Assembly (NCBI RefSeq): GCF_030381805.1
Contig: NZ_JAUDRH010000019.1
Location: forward strand, 62,001 to 126,000
Direction of reading: 5' to 3'
Source of the DNA: Chlorogloeopsis sp. ULAP01
GTDB taxonomy: Bacteria; Cyanobacteriota; Cyanobacteriia; Cyanobacteriales; Nostocaceae
Length of the DNA: 64,000 bases
Shown here: piece after piece, positions 18,973 to 28,846 of the stretch
How the letters are laid out: the number at the start of each line of letters is the position of its first letter
Numbering within the stretch: position 1 is the stretch's first letter
The notes under the pieces: generated by a model
The model's input: the letters and a program-made list of their open reading frames with translations, nothing else
Database searches by the model: none
Told to the model about the DNA's origin: nothing
Translations under genes and position numbers: made by a program

Positions 18973-20103
18973 CTAACTACTTACTCCGATTACAAACTCT
19001 CCCTCATTCACAGATTGATTGATAGAAATATCATATACTAATCCATTCGCTTGCGTACAAACATCAATCACTGTTGGTAACTTACCTTCTTTATTAAAAC
19101 TCAGAATTTGATAAATAAGTTCTCCTGCTTTCACTTCACTTCCCAATTCAACTCTTGATTTAATCATTCCCCCTACAGGAGCATAATATTTTGTGACTTT
19201 ACTTCTAGTTTTAAAATTCATGGTATGAGAATGAGTATTATCTAAATTAAAATCAGCAATTTTTAATACTCCTTTCTGTAATAAATAATTCTTTATTCCC
19301 TTTAAACCTTTAGCAACTGCATTAGGAATCATCTGCATACCCGTACCTAGTTCCAGCGTCCAAGCTTCTATATCAAATTGAATTTCTCTGCCTAGTTGTT
19401 TAAAACACTCTTCAAGTGCTAACCACGGTTTGATAAAAGCCTCATCAAATGCATCACCGTCATACTCATCCAGCCAAATCCCCAAATCTAGAAGAAAATA
19501 TTTAGCACTAGCTTCGCGATCGCGAAAGTAATAGAGGTAATTGAGTCCTTGATTTGTAGAACTGTGTAAATCAATCAAATAGTCGGAATTTAAACACAAA
19601 GACTGGAGTTGATAGCGGAATTTTTCAGTATAGAGTACGCTACTGGGAGAATTAATCTTTTCTAAGAGTTGAGCAAATTTTTGTTGAATTAAAGCTCGGT
19701 AATTTTGTTTTACCATTTCTAAATCTAGATGAAGTTGAGTTTTAGCAAAGCTAGCTAAATTATCTGCTTCTTTTTCGTAGTCCCAAAAGATGCGGTTCCA
19801 GTCTTTGAATTCATAAACACAGTATCTGCCAGGGGAAAAATTATGAGCGCGTTCATTAGTTCCCATTGGATTACAAACAGGAACTAACAAAATTTCCCCA
19901 ATTAAATCAGAGTCGTTTATAGACAGCAAAAAATCAATTAACTGGTGAATGACTGCGTTACCAGCTATTTCTGCACCGTGTAAATTAGATTGAATATAAA
20001 CCTTTTTGCCTGGCTGTGCGCCAATAAATTTGTATACTTGCAGAGACAAGCGATCGCCGGAAGCCATTTGACGCAGAGGAATGGTAGAAATAATAGGAAT
20101 CAT
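18973..20103 (-). CDS. Succinylglutamate desuccinylase/aspartoacylase-family zinc hydrolase
   Basis: The 376-residue protein has the zinc site of M14-like AstE/AspA enzymes: NLHGAEIAGN (His-x-x-Glu) near residue 42 and a distant His in LIDLHSSTNQG near residue 180. Between them lies LLVPVCNPMGTNERAH. The C-terminal part (about 285-376; YYAPVGGMIKSRVELGSEVK) resembles a barrel-sandwich hybrid domain, often seen at the end of this family. It should cleave an N-acyl amino acid or similar amide; the substrate is unknown. No neighbours suggest a pathway. Confidence 0.8.
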   Translation of the reverse strand: MIPIISTIPLRQMASGDRLSLQVYKFIGAQPGKKVYIQSNLHGAEIAGNAVIHQLIDFLLSINDSDLIGEILLVPVCNPMGTNERAHNFSPGRYCVYEFKDWNRIFWDYEKEADNLASFAKTQLHLDLEMVKQNYRALIQQKFAQLLEKINSPSSVLYTEKFRYQLQSLCLNSDYLIDLHSSTNQGLNYLYYFRDREASAKYFLLDLGIWLDEYDGDAFDEAFIKPWLALEECFKQLGREIQFDIEAWTLELGTGMQMIPNAVAKGLKGIKNYLLQKGVLKIADFNLDNTHSHTMNFKTRSKVTKYYAPVGGMIKSRVELGSEVKAGELIYQILSFNKEGKLPTVIDVCTQANGLVYDISINQSVNEGEFVIGVSS

Positions 20104-20423
20104 ATTTTGCGTATCAAGTCTTGAAAAGAATTCTATTATTTTGAGCCGATATTGTAACGGTGGGTAATGAAGGCAGAGGGCAGTAGACGCGTAAGCGGCT
20201 ACTTACCCGACGGGAAGCCGCTTGCGCGTCTACAGAAGTCGCTAGCTAACGCAACGCCTGACGGCGAACACGCAAGAGCGTAGGTAGGAAATTAGGACAA
20301 GGGGCAGGGGAGCCAAGGAGACAAGGAGAAAGAATATGCTGATAATTATCCGTGTCCCTGTGTCTTCTTCATCTATTCCCTGTAACCTGTACCCTGTCCC
20401 CTGTAACCTCTCCCCTAGTAACG
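20104..20423. repeat. Intergenic repeats including a long perfect hairpin (20183-20233)
   Basis: GTAGACGCG..AAGCGGCT at 20183-20200 is complementary to 20216-20233, making an 18-bp stem with one mismatch around a 15-nt loop. It belongs to the GC-rich dispersed repeats of this genome. Further on, 20375-20415 consists of CCTGTAACC/CCCTGTCC units directly upstream of the DUF99 start. No gene is present. Confidence 0.7.
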
Positions 20424-21008
20424 ATGGAACTAGAAGCTCTACTGCGAAATAATCGTACAATTCGCGCTATCGGTTTTGATGATGCTCCTTTTGTTCGCCA
20501 TTGTTGTCATCCGGTTGGAGTTGCAGGAGTTGTCTGTGCTAATACTCGCTTTGAAGGAATGGTTTGGGGAGAAATTCAACCAGATGGCTGGGATGCTACA
20601 GAAATTCTTTGTCAATTGCTGGTGGATGGCAAATTTCTACCGCAGCTGCATATAGTGCTGCTAGATGGCATTTCTCTGGGTGGCTTTAATTTGATTAACT
20701 TGCCACTGTTAGCAAAACGACTGGAGCGTCCTTGTATTGCTGTGATGCAACGCCAACCAAACTTGAATAAAATTGAAAAGGCTATTCAAAAGCTACCGCA
20801 ACCAGAACAACGATTAGAAATTCTACGCCAAGCTGGTTGCATCTATGAATATCCACCCTTTTATTTTCAGGTTTGTGGTGCCGAACCACAGGTAAGCGCC
20901 CAAGTGCTACGGCGTCTGACAGACTGCGGTTATGTACCAGAGGCGCTGCGTCTTGCTCACCTTATTGCTGCTGCTGTTGTCAAAGGAGAGAGTGGAAGAC
21001 AAGCCTAA
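20424..21008 (+). CDS. DUF99 family protein (endonuclease dU family)
   Basis: From ATG 20424 the product has 194 residues. An earlier frame start at 20352 lies in CCCTGTAACC repeats and is rejected. Recognisable DUF99 segments are IRAIGFDDAPF near the N-terminus, VVCANTRFEGMVWGEI, the central IVLLDGISLGGFNL and a C-terminal PEALRLAHLIAAAVVKGES. The family has an RNase H-like fold related to endonuclease V. Archaeal members cut DNA at deoxyuridine, but the bacterial role is untested. The gene stands alone, 80 bp before the hydrolase on the same strand. Confidence 0.85.
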   Translation: MELEALLRNNRTIRAIGFDDAPFVRHCCHPVGVAGVVCANTRFEGMVWGEIQPDGWDATEILCQLLVDGKFLPQLHIVLLDGISLGGFNLINLPLLAKRLERPCIAVMQRQPNLNKIEKAIQKLPQPEQRLEILRQAGCIYEYPPFYFQVCGAEPQVSAQVLRRLTDCGYVPEALRLAHLIAAAVVKGESGRQA

Positions 21009-21088
21009 AAAATCCACAGCGATCGCCACGATCAACTTTTTCTTTTGGATGCCTTTTGAATCTCTCTAACTACAAGCGGGTTGTCTCA

Positions 21089-22813
21089 ATGCATCATCCA
21101 AAATCACGCCAATGGTACAAGCGTTCAATCAAAAGTCCATTCTGGAAACCGCCAAATATATTTAAGGGCTTCCCTTCTGCCTACTGCCTACTGCCTACTG
21201 CCTTCTTCATGATCACAATTTTCATTCCCCGCCCTGTTATCGGTGCAGAACGATTAACTCTGTCTTATGGACTTTTGCAGCGATCTATCCCGATTGATTC
21301 TCTGGAAACTTATGCTCGAACAGGCAAAATAGATGATGAATTGGCAAACTACGCTCGGTATGCACCCGAAGAACAATTAGAGCAACTGCGAGAAGTTTTA
21401 CTTACTCCTATTCCTTTAAATGCTATACAGGTTTCTCAGTTTCTCTACACACCCATCGGAGAAAGACTATTAGAAATTCTGGCACAAGTTATTCAGGGAG
21501 AAACACGCTCCACTGGTTTTTATGGAATTCGCGCTGCACTAATTTTGGCAGCAGTAGACTCAGAAAACTTTAATTTATTGAATATACTGCGCAAATTTCC
21601 TTCCAGTGAAATTTCGATTAATTTAGCCCGCAGCTTACAGTTTGCTCAGTCAATTCAGAGTTTTGTAAACCAAACTCAACAAGCGATCGCACTCATTAAC
21701 AAGCAATTCAATCAACAGACGGCAACTCTCCTTCCTCAAACAAACAACGTTGCCAAAATCAACTTACCACAATCTCGGCCTTTTCGAGGGCAAAAGCAAA
21801 CCATCACACTTTTCGATCCATCGCGTAATCGTACCTTTCCTGCTGACATTTATCTACCAACTGGTTCCAATCGTGCGAGAGTAATAGTCATTTCTCATGG
21901 ACTTGGTTCCGATCGCACAAGCTTTGCTTACCTAGCTGAATATTTGGCATCTTATGGTTTTGTTGTTGCAGTTCCTGAACATCCTGGTAGCAATACTCAA
22001 CAGCTGCAAGCATTATTGTCAGGTAGATCTGCTCAAGTTACTGCGCCCGGCGAGTTTATTGACCGACCTTTAGATGTTAAATATTTATTAGATGAATTGA
22101 CTCGCCTATCTCAAATTAACCCTGCCTTCAAAGGACGCATGAATTTGCAAGAGGTAGGCGTCGTTGGGCAATCCTTTGGAGGCTATACAGCTTTAGCATT
22201 AGCGGGCGCACCAATTAACTTTGAGCAACTAGAAAAAAGTTGCCCGGCTTTCCAAGACACATTCAATGTTTCGCTCCTGCTGCAATGCTTGGCTTTAGAA
22301 TTACCACAATCTCGTCAATACAACCTTGCCGATCCACGCATCAAAGCAGCGATCGCCATTAATCCTGTCAATAGTATAGTTTTTGGGCAACAGAGCCTAA
22401 GTCAAATCAAAATCCCAGTTATGATGATCAGTGGCAGTGCCGATACAGCTGCTCCGGCTCTTCCGGAACAAATCCAACCTTTTAGGTGGCTTACAACCCC
22501 AAACAAGTATCTAGCATTGATTAATAATGCTACTCACTTTTCCACCATTGCAGAATCACCAAACACTGCCATACCTGTTCCCAGTCAAGCTATCGGTCCT
22601 AATCCTGCCTTAGCTCGTCGCTATGTCGAGATTTTGAGTATTGGCTTTTTCAACTCTTACATTGCTAATCAGCCGAATTATCTTTCCTATCTGAGTCCAG
22701 ATTATATTAATATCATCAGTCAGCCACCATTGCCGCTTTCATTAGTGCGATCGCTTGACTTTAACAGCAGTAGTATTTTCCTAGAAGAGTTTAGTAATAA
22801 TAACCAACAGTAG
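21089..22813 (+). CDS. Alpha/beta hydrolase with DUF1400 N-terminal domain
   Basis: From ATG 21089 the protein has 574 residues. After a hydrophobic export signal (LLPTAFFMITIFIP) comes the DUF1400 region (about 50-180; RLTLSYGLLQRSIPIDSLET), then an alpha/beta hydrolase domain. The catalytic triad is Ser in VGQSFGGYTA, Asp in SGSADTAAP and His in NNATHFSTIA; the oxyanion segment is SHGLGSDRTSF. Cyanobacterial relatives are annotated as lipase/dienelactone-hydrolase-like; the substrate is unknown. The signal peptide is partly coded by CTACTGC heptamers at 21177-21203, so the start could also be the later ATG at 21209. Confidence 0.82.
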   Translation: MHHPKSRQWYKRSIKSPFWKPPNIFKGFPSAYCLLPTAFFMITIFIPRPVIGAERLTLSYGLLQRSIPIDSLETYARTGKIDDELANYARYAPEEQLEQLREVLLTPIPLNAIQVSQFLYTPIGERLLEILAQVIQGETRSTGFYGIRAALILAAVDSENFNLLNILRKFPSSEISINLARSLQFAQSIQSFVNQTQQAIALINKQFNQQTATLLPQTNNVAKINLPQSRPFRGQKQTITLFDPSRNRTFPADIYLPTGSNRARVIVISHGLGSDRTSFAYLAEYLASYGFVVAVPEHPGSNTQQLQALLSGRSAQVTAPGEFIDRPLDVKYLLDELTRLSQINPAFKGRMNLQEVGVVGQSFGGYTALALAGAPINFEQLEKSCPAFQDTFNVSLLLQCLALELPQSRQYNLADPRIKAAIAINPVNSIVFGQQSLSQIKIPVMMISGSADTAAPALPEQIQPFRWLTTPNKYLALINNATHFSTIAESPNTAIPVPSQAIGPNPALARRYVEILSIGFFNSYIANQPNYLSYLSPDYINIISQPPLPLSLVRSLDFNSSSIFLEEFSNNNQQ

Positions 22814-23001
22814 TAAATAAATTTACTCTTAAAAATCTCTTAGCTTGTAGTGAATACTTTAGCACTGAATACAAATTGGGACATTGCTGTCTGTTATTTA
22901 TCAGACAGAAGTCGTAAATTGTACTTAATACAAATTTTCATTAATAAACCATCATTAGCAGTAAAATCATCGAGAAATAAAATTCGTTAGTCGGTAATGC
23001 A

Positions 23002-24534
23002 ATGAGCTTATGCATTAACCCTCGCTGCCCTGACTCTCAAAATCCTGACAACATTTTGTTTTGTCAAACTTGTGGTTCAGAATTACTACTACAAAGTCGC
23101 TATCGGGTAGTGAATGGACTGGGCGGTGGTGGTTTTGGGGTGACATTTGCGGTGAAAGATTTACGCAGCAACGCTCCTAAAGCCCTCAAAGTACTGACTC
23201 AATCCGAACCCAGGGCGATTGAATTATTTCAACAAGAAGCACAAGTTCTCGCTCAATTAAATCATCCTGGTATTCCCCAAGTTGAACCAGACAGCTATTT
23301 TGTATATTTTCCTAGAGATAGCCAACAGTCGCTACACTGTTTGGTGATGGAAAAAATAGAAGGATTGGACTTGTATGAATACATGAAACAGCGAGACTTT
23401 CGCCCCATAGATCAAAATTCAGCAGTGCAATGGTTGACTGAAATAGTCACAATTCTGCAACAAGTCCACAGCCAAAACTTTTTTCATAGAGATATCAAGC
23501 CACCCAATATCATGCTCAGAGCGACTGGGCAGTTGGTACTGATTGACTTTGGCACAGCACGAGCAGTTACACAAACCTACTGGTTTGCCCAGGCTCAAGG
23601 CAATGTTACAGGTATTATTTCCGCAGGCTACACCCCTCCCGAACAGTTCAACCATCAAGCTGTACCACAGTCCGATTTTTTTGCCTTGGGACGCACATTT
23701 ATATTTTTACTAACAGGCAAAGAACCAACCGATCCAGCAATTTACGATTCTTACACAGCAGAGATTCGTTGGCGTAACTATGCAGGTGAAATCTTACCAC
23801 AGCTTGCAGATTTGATTGATTGGATGATGGCGCATTCACCCAGTCAGCGCCCGGCTAATACTCAAATAATTTTACAAAGACTGGCGGAGATTGACCAAAT
23901 TTTGAATACACGTCAGCCTCGTTATACTCCTCCAGTGTTTGCTGCTCCATCAGTTCCAGCGACAAAGCAAGTAAGCCAATCTCCTCCAGCAGTAACCCAA
24001 CCTGCAAAAATTGGATGGGGTTTTTTATTAAAGTGGATACTTGCAACTACTGTAGGCGTTGTTATGGGTGCTGTGGTGGGATTAGTTGTAGGCGCTGCTG
24101 TGGGTAATGTGAATGCAGGCAATACTGTGGCTGCTGCTATAGCGGGGACTTTCGTCGGAATAATGCAATGGCTGGTGCTGAGACGACAAATTTATCAGGC
24201 TGGTTGGTGGGTATTGGCAACTGCTGTGGGCTTTGCTGTGTTTGGTGCTGTAGCTAATGCTCTGATTGGTGCTGTGTTTGGTGCTGTATTTAATGCTCTG
24301 ATTGATGCAATGGCTGGTGCTGTATTAGGGATTTTTGTCGGAATAATGCAATGGTTGGTACTGAGACGACAAATTTATCAGGCTGGTTGGTGGGTATTAG
24401 CAACTGCTGTGGGCTTTGCTGTGTTTGGTGCTGCGTTTAATACTGTGACTGGTGCCGGTGCTGGTGCTATCCTTGGACTAATTACAGGACTTACGTTAGT
24501 TAAGCTCTTACGAAATCGATTTTCAAAACCATAA
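23002..24534 (+). CDS. Membrane-anchored Ser/Thr protein kinase with N-terminal zinc ribbon
   Basis: The 510-residue protein begins with a Cys4 ribbon (CINPRC and CQTCGS). The kinase domain (about 33-295) has the Gly loop LGGGGFGVTF, Lys in ALKVL, catalytic HRDIKPPNIML and the DFG-type IDFGTA. After a Pro-rich linker (about 305-335) come several Ala/Gly/Val-rich membrane segments with a duplicated block: GIMQWLVLRRQIYQAGWWVL occurs twice (about residues 386 and 448), coded at about 24159-24240 and 24339-24420. Hanks-type kinases of this layout are common in filamentous cyanobacteria. Targets are unknown, and no phosphatase or substrate gene is adjacent. Confidence 0.9.
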   Translation: MSLCINPRCPDSQNPDNILFCQTCGSELLLQSRYRVVNGLGGGGFGVTFAVKDLRSNAPKALKVLTQSEPRAIELFQQEAQVLAQLNHPGIPQVEPDSYFVYFPRDSQQSLHCLVMEKIEGLDLYEYMKQRDFRPIDQNSAVQWLTEIVTILQQVHSQNFFHRDIKPPNIMLRATGQLVLIDFGTARAVTQTYWFAQAQGNVTGIISAGYTPPEQFNHQAVPQSDFFALGRTFIFLLTGKEPTDPAIYDSYTAEIRWRNYAGEILPQLADLIDWMMAHSPSQRPANTQIILQRLAEIDQILNTRQPRYTPPVFAAPSVPATKQVSQSPPAVTQPAKIGWGFLLKWILATTVGVVMGAVVGLVVGAAVGNVNAGNTVAAAIAGTFVGIMQWLVLRRQIYQAGWWVLATAVGFAVFGAVANALIGAVFGAVFNALIDAMAGAVLGIFVGIMQWLVLRRQIYQAGWWVLATAVGFAVFGAAFNTVTGAGAGAILGLITGLTLVKLLRNRFSKP

Positions 24535-24664
24535 AAGCAACAGCTTGAGAACTTCCAAGACACTGTTCAAACACAGTAAACAAAAAATTATTGAAGCGCG
24601 AAAATGAATAATATAAGGTTCTGAGTATATTAAAAAATCTTGGTCAAATTTTAATCTCATAATT

Positions 24665-25831
24665 ATGTCTAATCGTCCCATTTACCTCGATAACCATGCC
24701 ACCACACCTTTAGATGAACGGGTATTGGCAGCAATGTTACCCTACTTTACCGAACACTTTGGTAATCCTTCCAGTATCGGTCATGTTTACGGTTGGGAAG
24801 CAGAAGCTGCTATTAAAAAATCGCGGGAAATTTTAGCTGAAGTGATTAACGCCACACCAGAAGAAATCGTCTTTACTAGTGGTGCCACAGAAGCTAATAA
24901 TTTGGCTATCAAAGGAGTTGCAGAAGCCTATTTCCAAAAAGGGCAGCATATTATTACTGTTGCTACTGAACATAACGCTGTTCTCGATCCTTGCAAATAT
25001 CTGCAAACTCTAGGTTTTGAAATTACTATTCTCCCAGTTCAACAAGATGGACTCATAAATTTAAGCGAGTTAGAAAAGGCCTTGCGCCCCGATACTATTT
25101 TGGTTTCAGTGATGGCAGCAAATAACGAAATTGGCGTATTGCAGCCATTAGCAGAAATTGGTGCTATCTGTCGGGAGCGTGATGTAATTTTTCACAGTGA
25201 CGCTGCACAGGCGATCGCCAAAATTCCGTTAGATGTGCAGGTAATGAAAATTGACTTGATGTCATTAACAGCACATAAATTATACGGCCCCAAAGGTGTT
25301 GGTGCGCTATACGTCCGTCGCCGCAACCCAAGAGTGCAAATAGCTCCTCAGCAGCACGGAGGCGGGCATGAGCGGGGAATGCGTTCTGGTACCTTGTACA
25401 CACCGCAAATTGTCGGATTTGGGAAAGCAGTGGAAATCGCTCTAAAAGAACAAGCCACAGAAACTCAACGCCTTACTCAACTGCGGCAAAGTTTATGGGA
25501 GGAGCTTTCTCAGTTAGAGGGAATTCATCTCAACGGACACCCCACCCAGCGCCTGGCGGGAAATTTAAATATTAGTGTTGAGGGAGTAGACGGGGCAGCA
25601 CTTTTGTTAGGATTGCAACCAGTAATGGCTGTATCTTCTGGTGCTGCTTGCTCCTCGGCAACTACTGCACCATCCCACGTCCTCACAGCACTAGGACATT
25701 CAGAAAAGTTAGCTTATGCGTCAATACGGTTTGGCATTGGACGATTTAATACAACTGAGGAGATTGAGCGCGTCGCCCAACACACCATTGCTACAATTGG
25801 AAGTCTACGGAAGCAGGCAATGATGGTTTAA
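24665..25831 (+). CDS. Cysteine desulfurase (IscS/NifS family)
   Basis: This PLP enzyme removes sulfur from cysteine for Fe-S clusters and thiolated tRNA. The 388-residue protein shows YLDNHATTPLDERVL at the N-terminus, the PLP Lys in SLTAHKLYGPKGVGALYVR and the mobile active-site Cys in SSGAACSSATTAPSHVL. His in ATEHNAVLDP stacks on PLP. It is a group I enzyme by its long Cys loop. A second, divergent copy lies at 60573-61739. No nif or isc genes accompany it, so a housekeeping role is likely. Confidence 0.93.
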   Translation: MSNRPIYLDNHATTPLDERVLAAMLPYFTEHFGNPSSIGHVYGWEAEAAIKKSREILAEVINATPEEIVFTSGATEANNLAIKGVAEAYFQKGQHIITVATEHNAVLDPCKYLQTLGFEITILPVQQDGLINLSELEKALRPDTILVSVMAANNEIGVLQPLAEIGAICRERDVIFHSDAAQAIAKIPLDVQVMKIDLMSLTAHKLYGPKGVGALYVRRRNPRVQIAPQQHGGGHERGMRSGTLYTPQIVGFGKAVEIALKEQATETQRLTQLRQSLWEELSQLEGIHLNGHPTQRLAGNLNISVEGVDGAALLLGLQPVMAVSSGAACSSATTAPSHVLTALGHSEKLAYASIRFGIGRFNTTEEIERVAQHTIATIGSLRKQAMMV

Positions 25832-26093
25832 CATTGTCAGGCGATCGCACCATTTTCTTTGAAATGCGCGGAAGGGTAGGTGTTGAAAAACCAGTTCACA
25901 AAAAAATGGCTGGATTCCTTATACTGTAAAAAGAAAAGAGCGATCGCACTTCTCAACCATCCGCGCTCCTTGTTCAGACTGGGTTTGGGCTATTTTCACT
26001 CTACTCAATCCAAATTTTTCATGCTATGATTGCCTCGTCCGCGCAAACGAACCTTGAAAATCTAATATTGATTGACTTTTGGGCTGCCGCAGT
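25832..26093 (+). promoter_or_regulatory. Putative leader of CRISPR array 2
   Basis: The 262-bp gap between the cysteine desulfurase and the first repeat is the likely leader, because the degenerate repeat is at the opposite end of the array. The last bases before the repeat are CTGCCGCAGT, whose final GT is carried along in the 13 newest repeat units. CATGCTATGAT near 26019 could be part of a promoter, but that is a weak call. Confidence 0.6.
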
Positions 26094-28613
26094 GTTGAAA
26101 TTCTAATTACTCCCTATTAGGGATTGAAACATCATCAGATCCCTCTCATACCCACATAAAGTCGTGTTGAAATTCTAATTACTCCCTATTAGGGATTGAA
26201 ACTTATTATGAAAGTTTCACCCACCCGCTTATTTGCGTGTTGAAATTCTAATTACTCCCTATTAGGGATTGAAACGCTGGGCTTCTACCTTCTAAGACCC
26301 CCCGTTGTGTGTTGAAATTCTAATTACTCCCTATTAGGGATTGAAACTATCGAGAAAAAGTTGGCAGACCTAGACCAGCTAGCGTGTTGAAATTCTAATT
26401 ACTCCCTATTAGGGATTGAAACGGAAGCACCAAACCTTCAAACCGTCTCCGACAGTGTTGAAATTCTAATTACTCCCTATTAGGGATTGAAACCCATTGG
26501 GACAACAGCGACACGTAGAAATTACTCCCAAGTGTTGAAATTCTAATTACTCCCTATTAGGGATTGAAACTTGACCATTTGAGGAGCACTTCTTTAAAAT
26601 CCTCCTCACGTGTTGAAATTCTAATTACTCCCTATTAGGGATTGAAACACAAATAACAAAAAGCAAAAGGTAAACAAAAACTAATAAGGTGTTGAAATTC
26701 TAATTACTCCCTATTAGGGATTGAAACAGCGGCATTAGATAGAAGCGTGAGTGGAATTTTAGGGGTGTTGAAATTCTAATTACTCCCTATTAGGGATTGA
26801 AACTAGCTATCCCAGCAGCTGTAATCGCGTGAATATCGTGTTGAAATTCAAATTACTCCCTATTAGGGATTGAAACTTATCAAGCTCTTCCGAGGATACC
26901 CCAATTCTGGTGTTGAAATTCTAATTACTCCCTATTAGGGATTGAAACTCAAAACACCTTTACCTCCCTTGGTACGACTGCGGTGTTGAAATTCTAATTA
27001 CTCCCTATTAGGGATTGAAACGCACAGGGCGGGTATTCTGTTGTTTTGGAGGCAGGGTTGAAATTCTAATTACTCCCTATTAGGGATTGAAACCCTCTAT
27101 TTCTGATGCAAATTTTTTCACCTCGCACCAGGTTGAAATTCTAATTACTCCCTATTAGGGATTGAAACATTATAGCGTGTGTACACGCTATAATATGAAT
27201 ATGTTGAAATTCAAATTACTCCCTATTAGGGATTGAAACGCCGACTTCTTCGTTTTAAAGTTGAAGAAGATGATTTAGTTGAAATTCAAATTACTCCCTA
27301 TTAGGGATTGAAACCTCTTCTGGTGCCTTTGCTATTGCTAAGGCTACTAAGTTGAAATTCAAATTACTCCCTATTAGGGATTGAAACTTCCTGCTTGGTA
27401 CCGTAAGGTTATATCAGAGTATAGTTGAAATTCTAATTACTCCCTATTAGGGATTGAAACTGCTCTTTTCCCTTCTGTCCCTGGTGCTGGTTGTCGGGGT
27501 TGAAATTCTAATTACTCCCTATTAGGGATTGAAACCATCACTTACGCTCTTTAGTGCCATTCCCACTGGTTGAAATTCTAATTACTCCCTATTAGGGATT
27601 GAAACAGGCTTAATTGACTTGGAGACTAAATTTAACCAAGTTGAAATTCTAATTACTCCCTATTAGGGATTGAAACCTCTACCTCAATTCCCTCATTGGA
27701 GCGTACACAGGGTTGAAATTCTAATTACTCCCTATTAGGGATTGAAACGGGCTTATTGCTTATACTAAAAGTGGTTTGGAATCGCGTTGAAATTCTAATT
27801 ACTCCCTATTAGGGATTGAAACAACGATAGTAAAAGTGCCTCCACCGTTTACGGCGGTTGAAATTCTAATTACTCCCTATTAGGGATTGAAACTCCTGGG
27901 CATACGAACTCTGTAACGATGGAGCAGTTGAAATTCTAATTACTCCCTATTAGGGATTGAAACTTAAAAAAGCAACCTTGCGGTTAATTCGTCTCCCCCT
28001 AGTTGAAATTCTAATTACTCCCTATTAGGGATTGAAACGTGAGGGACGCAACTTCGGCTGGTAGCTGCGTAGGTTGAAATTCTAATTACTCCCTATTAGG
28101 GATTGAAACTACACGGTCAGCCCGCCGGATACGGCTGAAGCTGGTTGAAATTCTAATTACTCCCTATTAGGGATTGAAACTCCGCGCCATTCAAACGGGT
28201 AATCCCCAACAATGTACCGTTGAAATTCTAATTACTCCCTATTAGGGATTGAAACTAGGGTCACCACTTCTAACCTCAAAGTGTAGGTGTTGAAATTCTA
28301 ATTACTCCCTATTAGGGATTGAAACCCCCCTCTAACAGCATTGGCTGGTAAACAGGTAAAAGTGTTGAAATTCTAATTACTCCCTATTAGGGATTGAAAC
28401 TGCATCTTCCGGCACGCTGGTCGTAACATAAGCTGGTTGAAATTCTAATTACTCCCTATTAGGGATTGAAACGAGATACTATTTTCTCAACCTATTACTA
28501 AAAAAAGTTGAAATTCTAATTACTCCCTATTAGGGATTGAAACCATTCACAATTTCTAATAAAAATTTTTTTGACTGTTAAAATTTTAATTACTCCCTAC
28601 TATGGATTGAAAC
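26094..28613 (+). CRISPR. CRISPR array 2: 35 repeats of 37 nt, 34 spacers, no cas genes nearby
   Basis: I counted 35 repeats. The unit begins GTTGAAATTCTAATTACTCC and ends TATTAGGGATTGAAAC, a common cyanobacterial form with the ATTGAAAC handle, so transcription is rightward. Spacers are about 33-41 nt. The last repeat (28577-28613) is degenerate, marking the trailer. Repeats 11, 16, 17 and 18 have A instead of T at position 11. Repeats 1-13 are each preceded by GT, giving an effective 39-nt unit; most older ones are not. The repeat differs completely from array 1, so another Cas6 or another system elsewhere in the genome should serve it. Confidence 0.97.
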
Positions 28614-28698
28614 CAATAACAATAATCTATGCTCGGAAAGATTTCTACTTCCAACAAAGACTTTTTAGAGATGAATTATAAAGAAAATTTTAACTGTA

Positions 28699-28761
28699 GG
28701 TGCGTTACGGCTAGTTCTAATTCTCATAAACTCTCAAATCCTTGCATAGCCGTAACACACC
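28699..28761. repeat. MITE-like element with 15-bp terminal inverted repeats
   Basis: GGTGCGTTACGGCTA (28699-28713) and TAGCCGTAACACACC (28747-28761) are inverted with one mismatch, around about 33 bp. Similar GTGCGTTA/TAACACACC words occur at 33425-33485. The element lies between array 2 and the phosphatase gene and has no coding capacity. The rest of 28614-28846 shows nothing. Confidence 0.65.
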
Positions 28762-28846
28762 CTGCTTAAATACTTAACCTCTTACAAGTTTATTTATGCG
28801 ATCGCTTGAGGATGAAAATGAGGATATCAGCTAGCGAAAAAATGAC

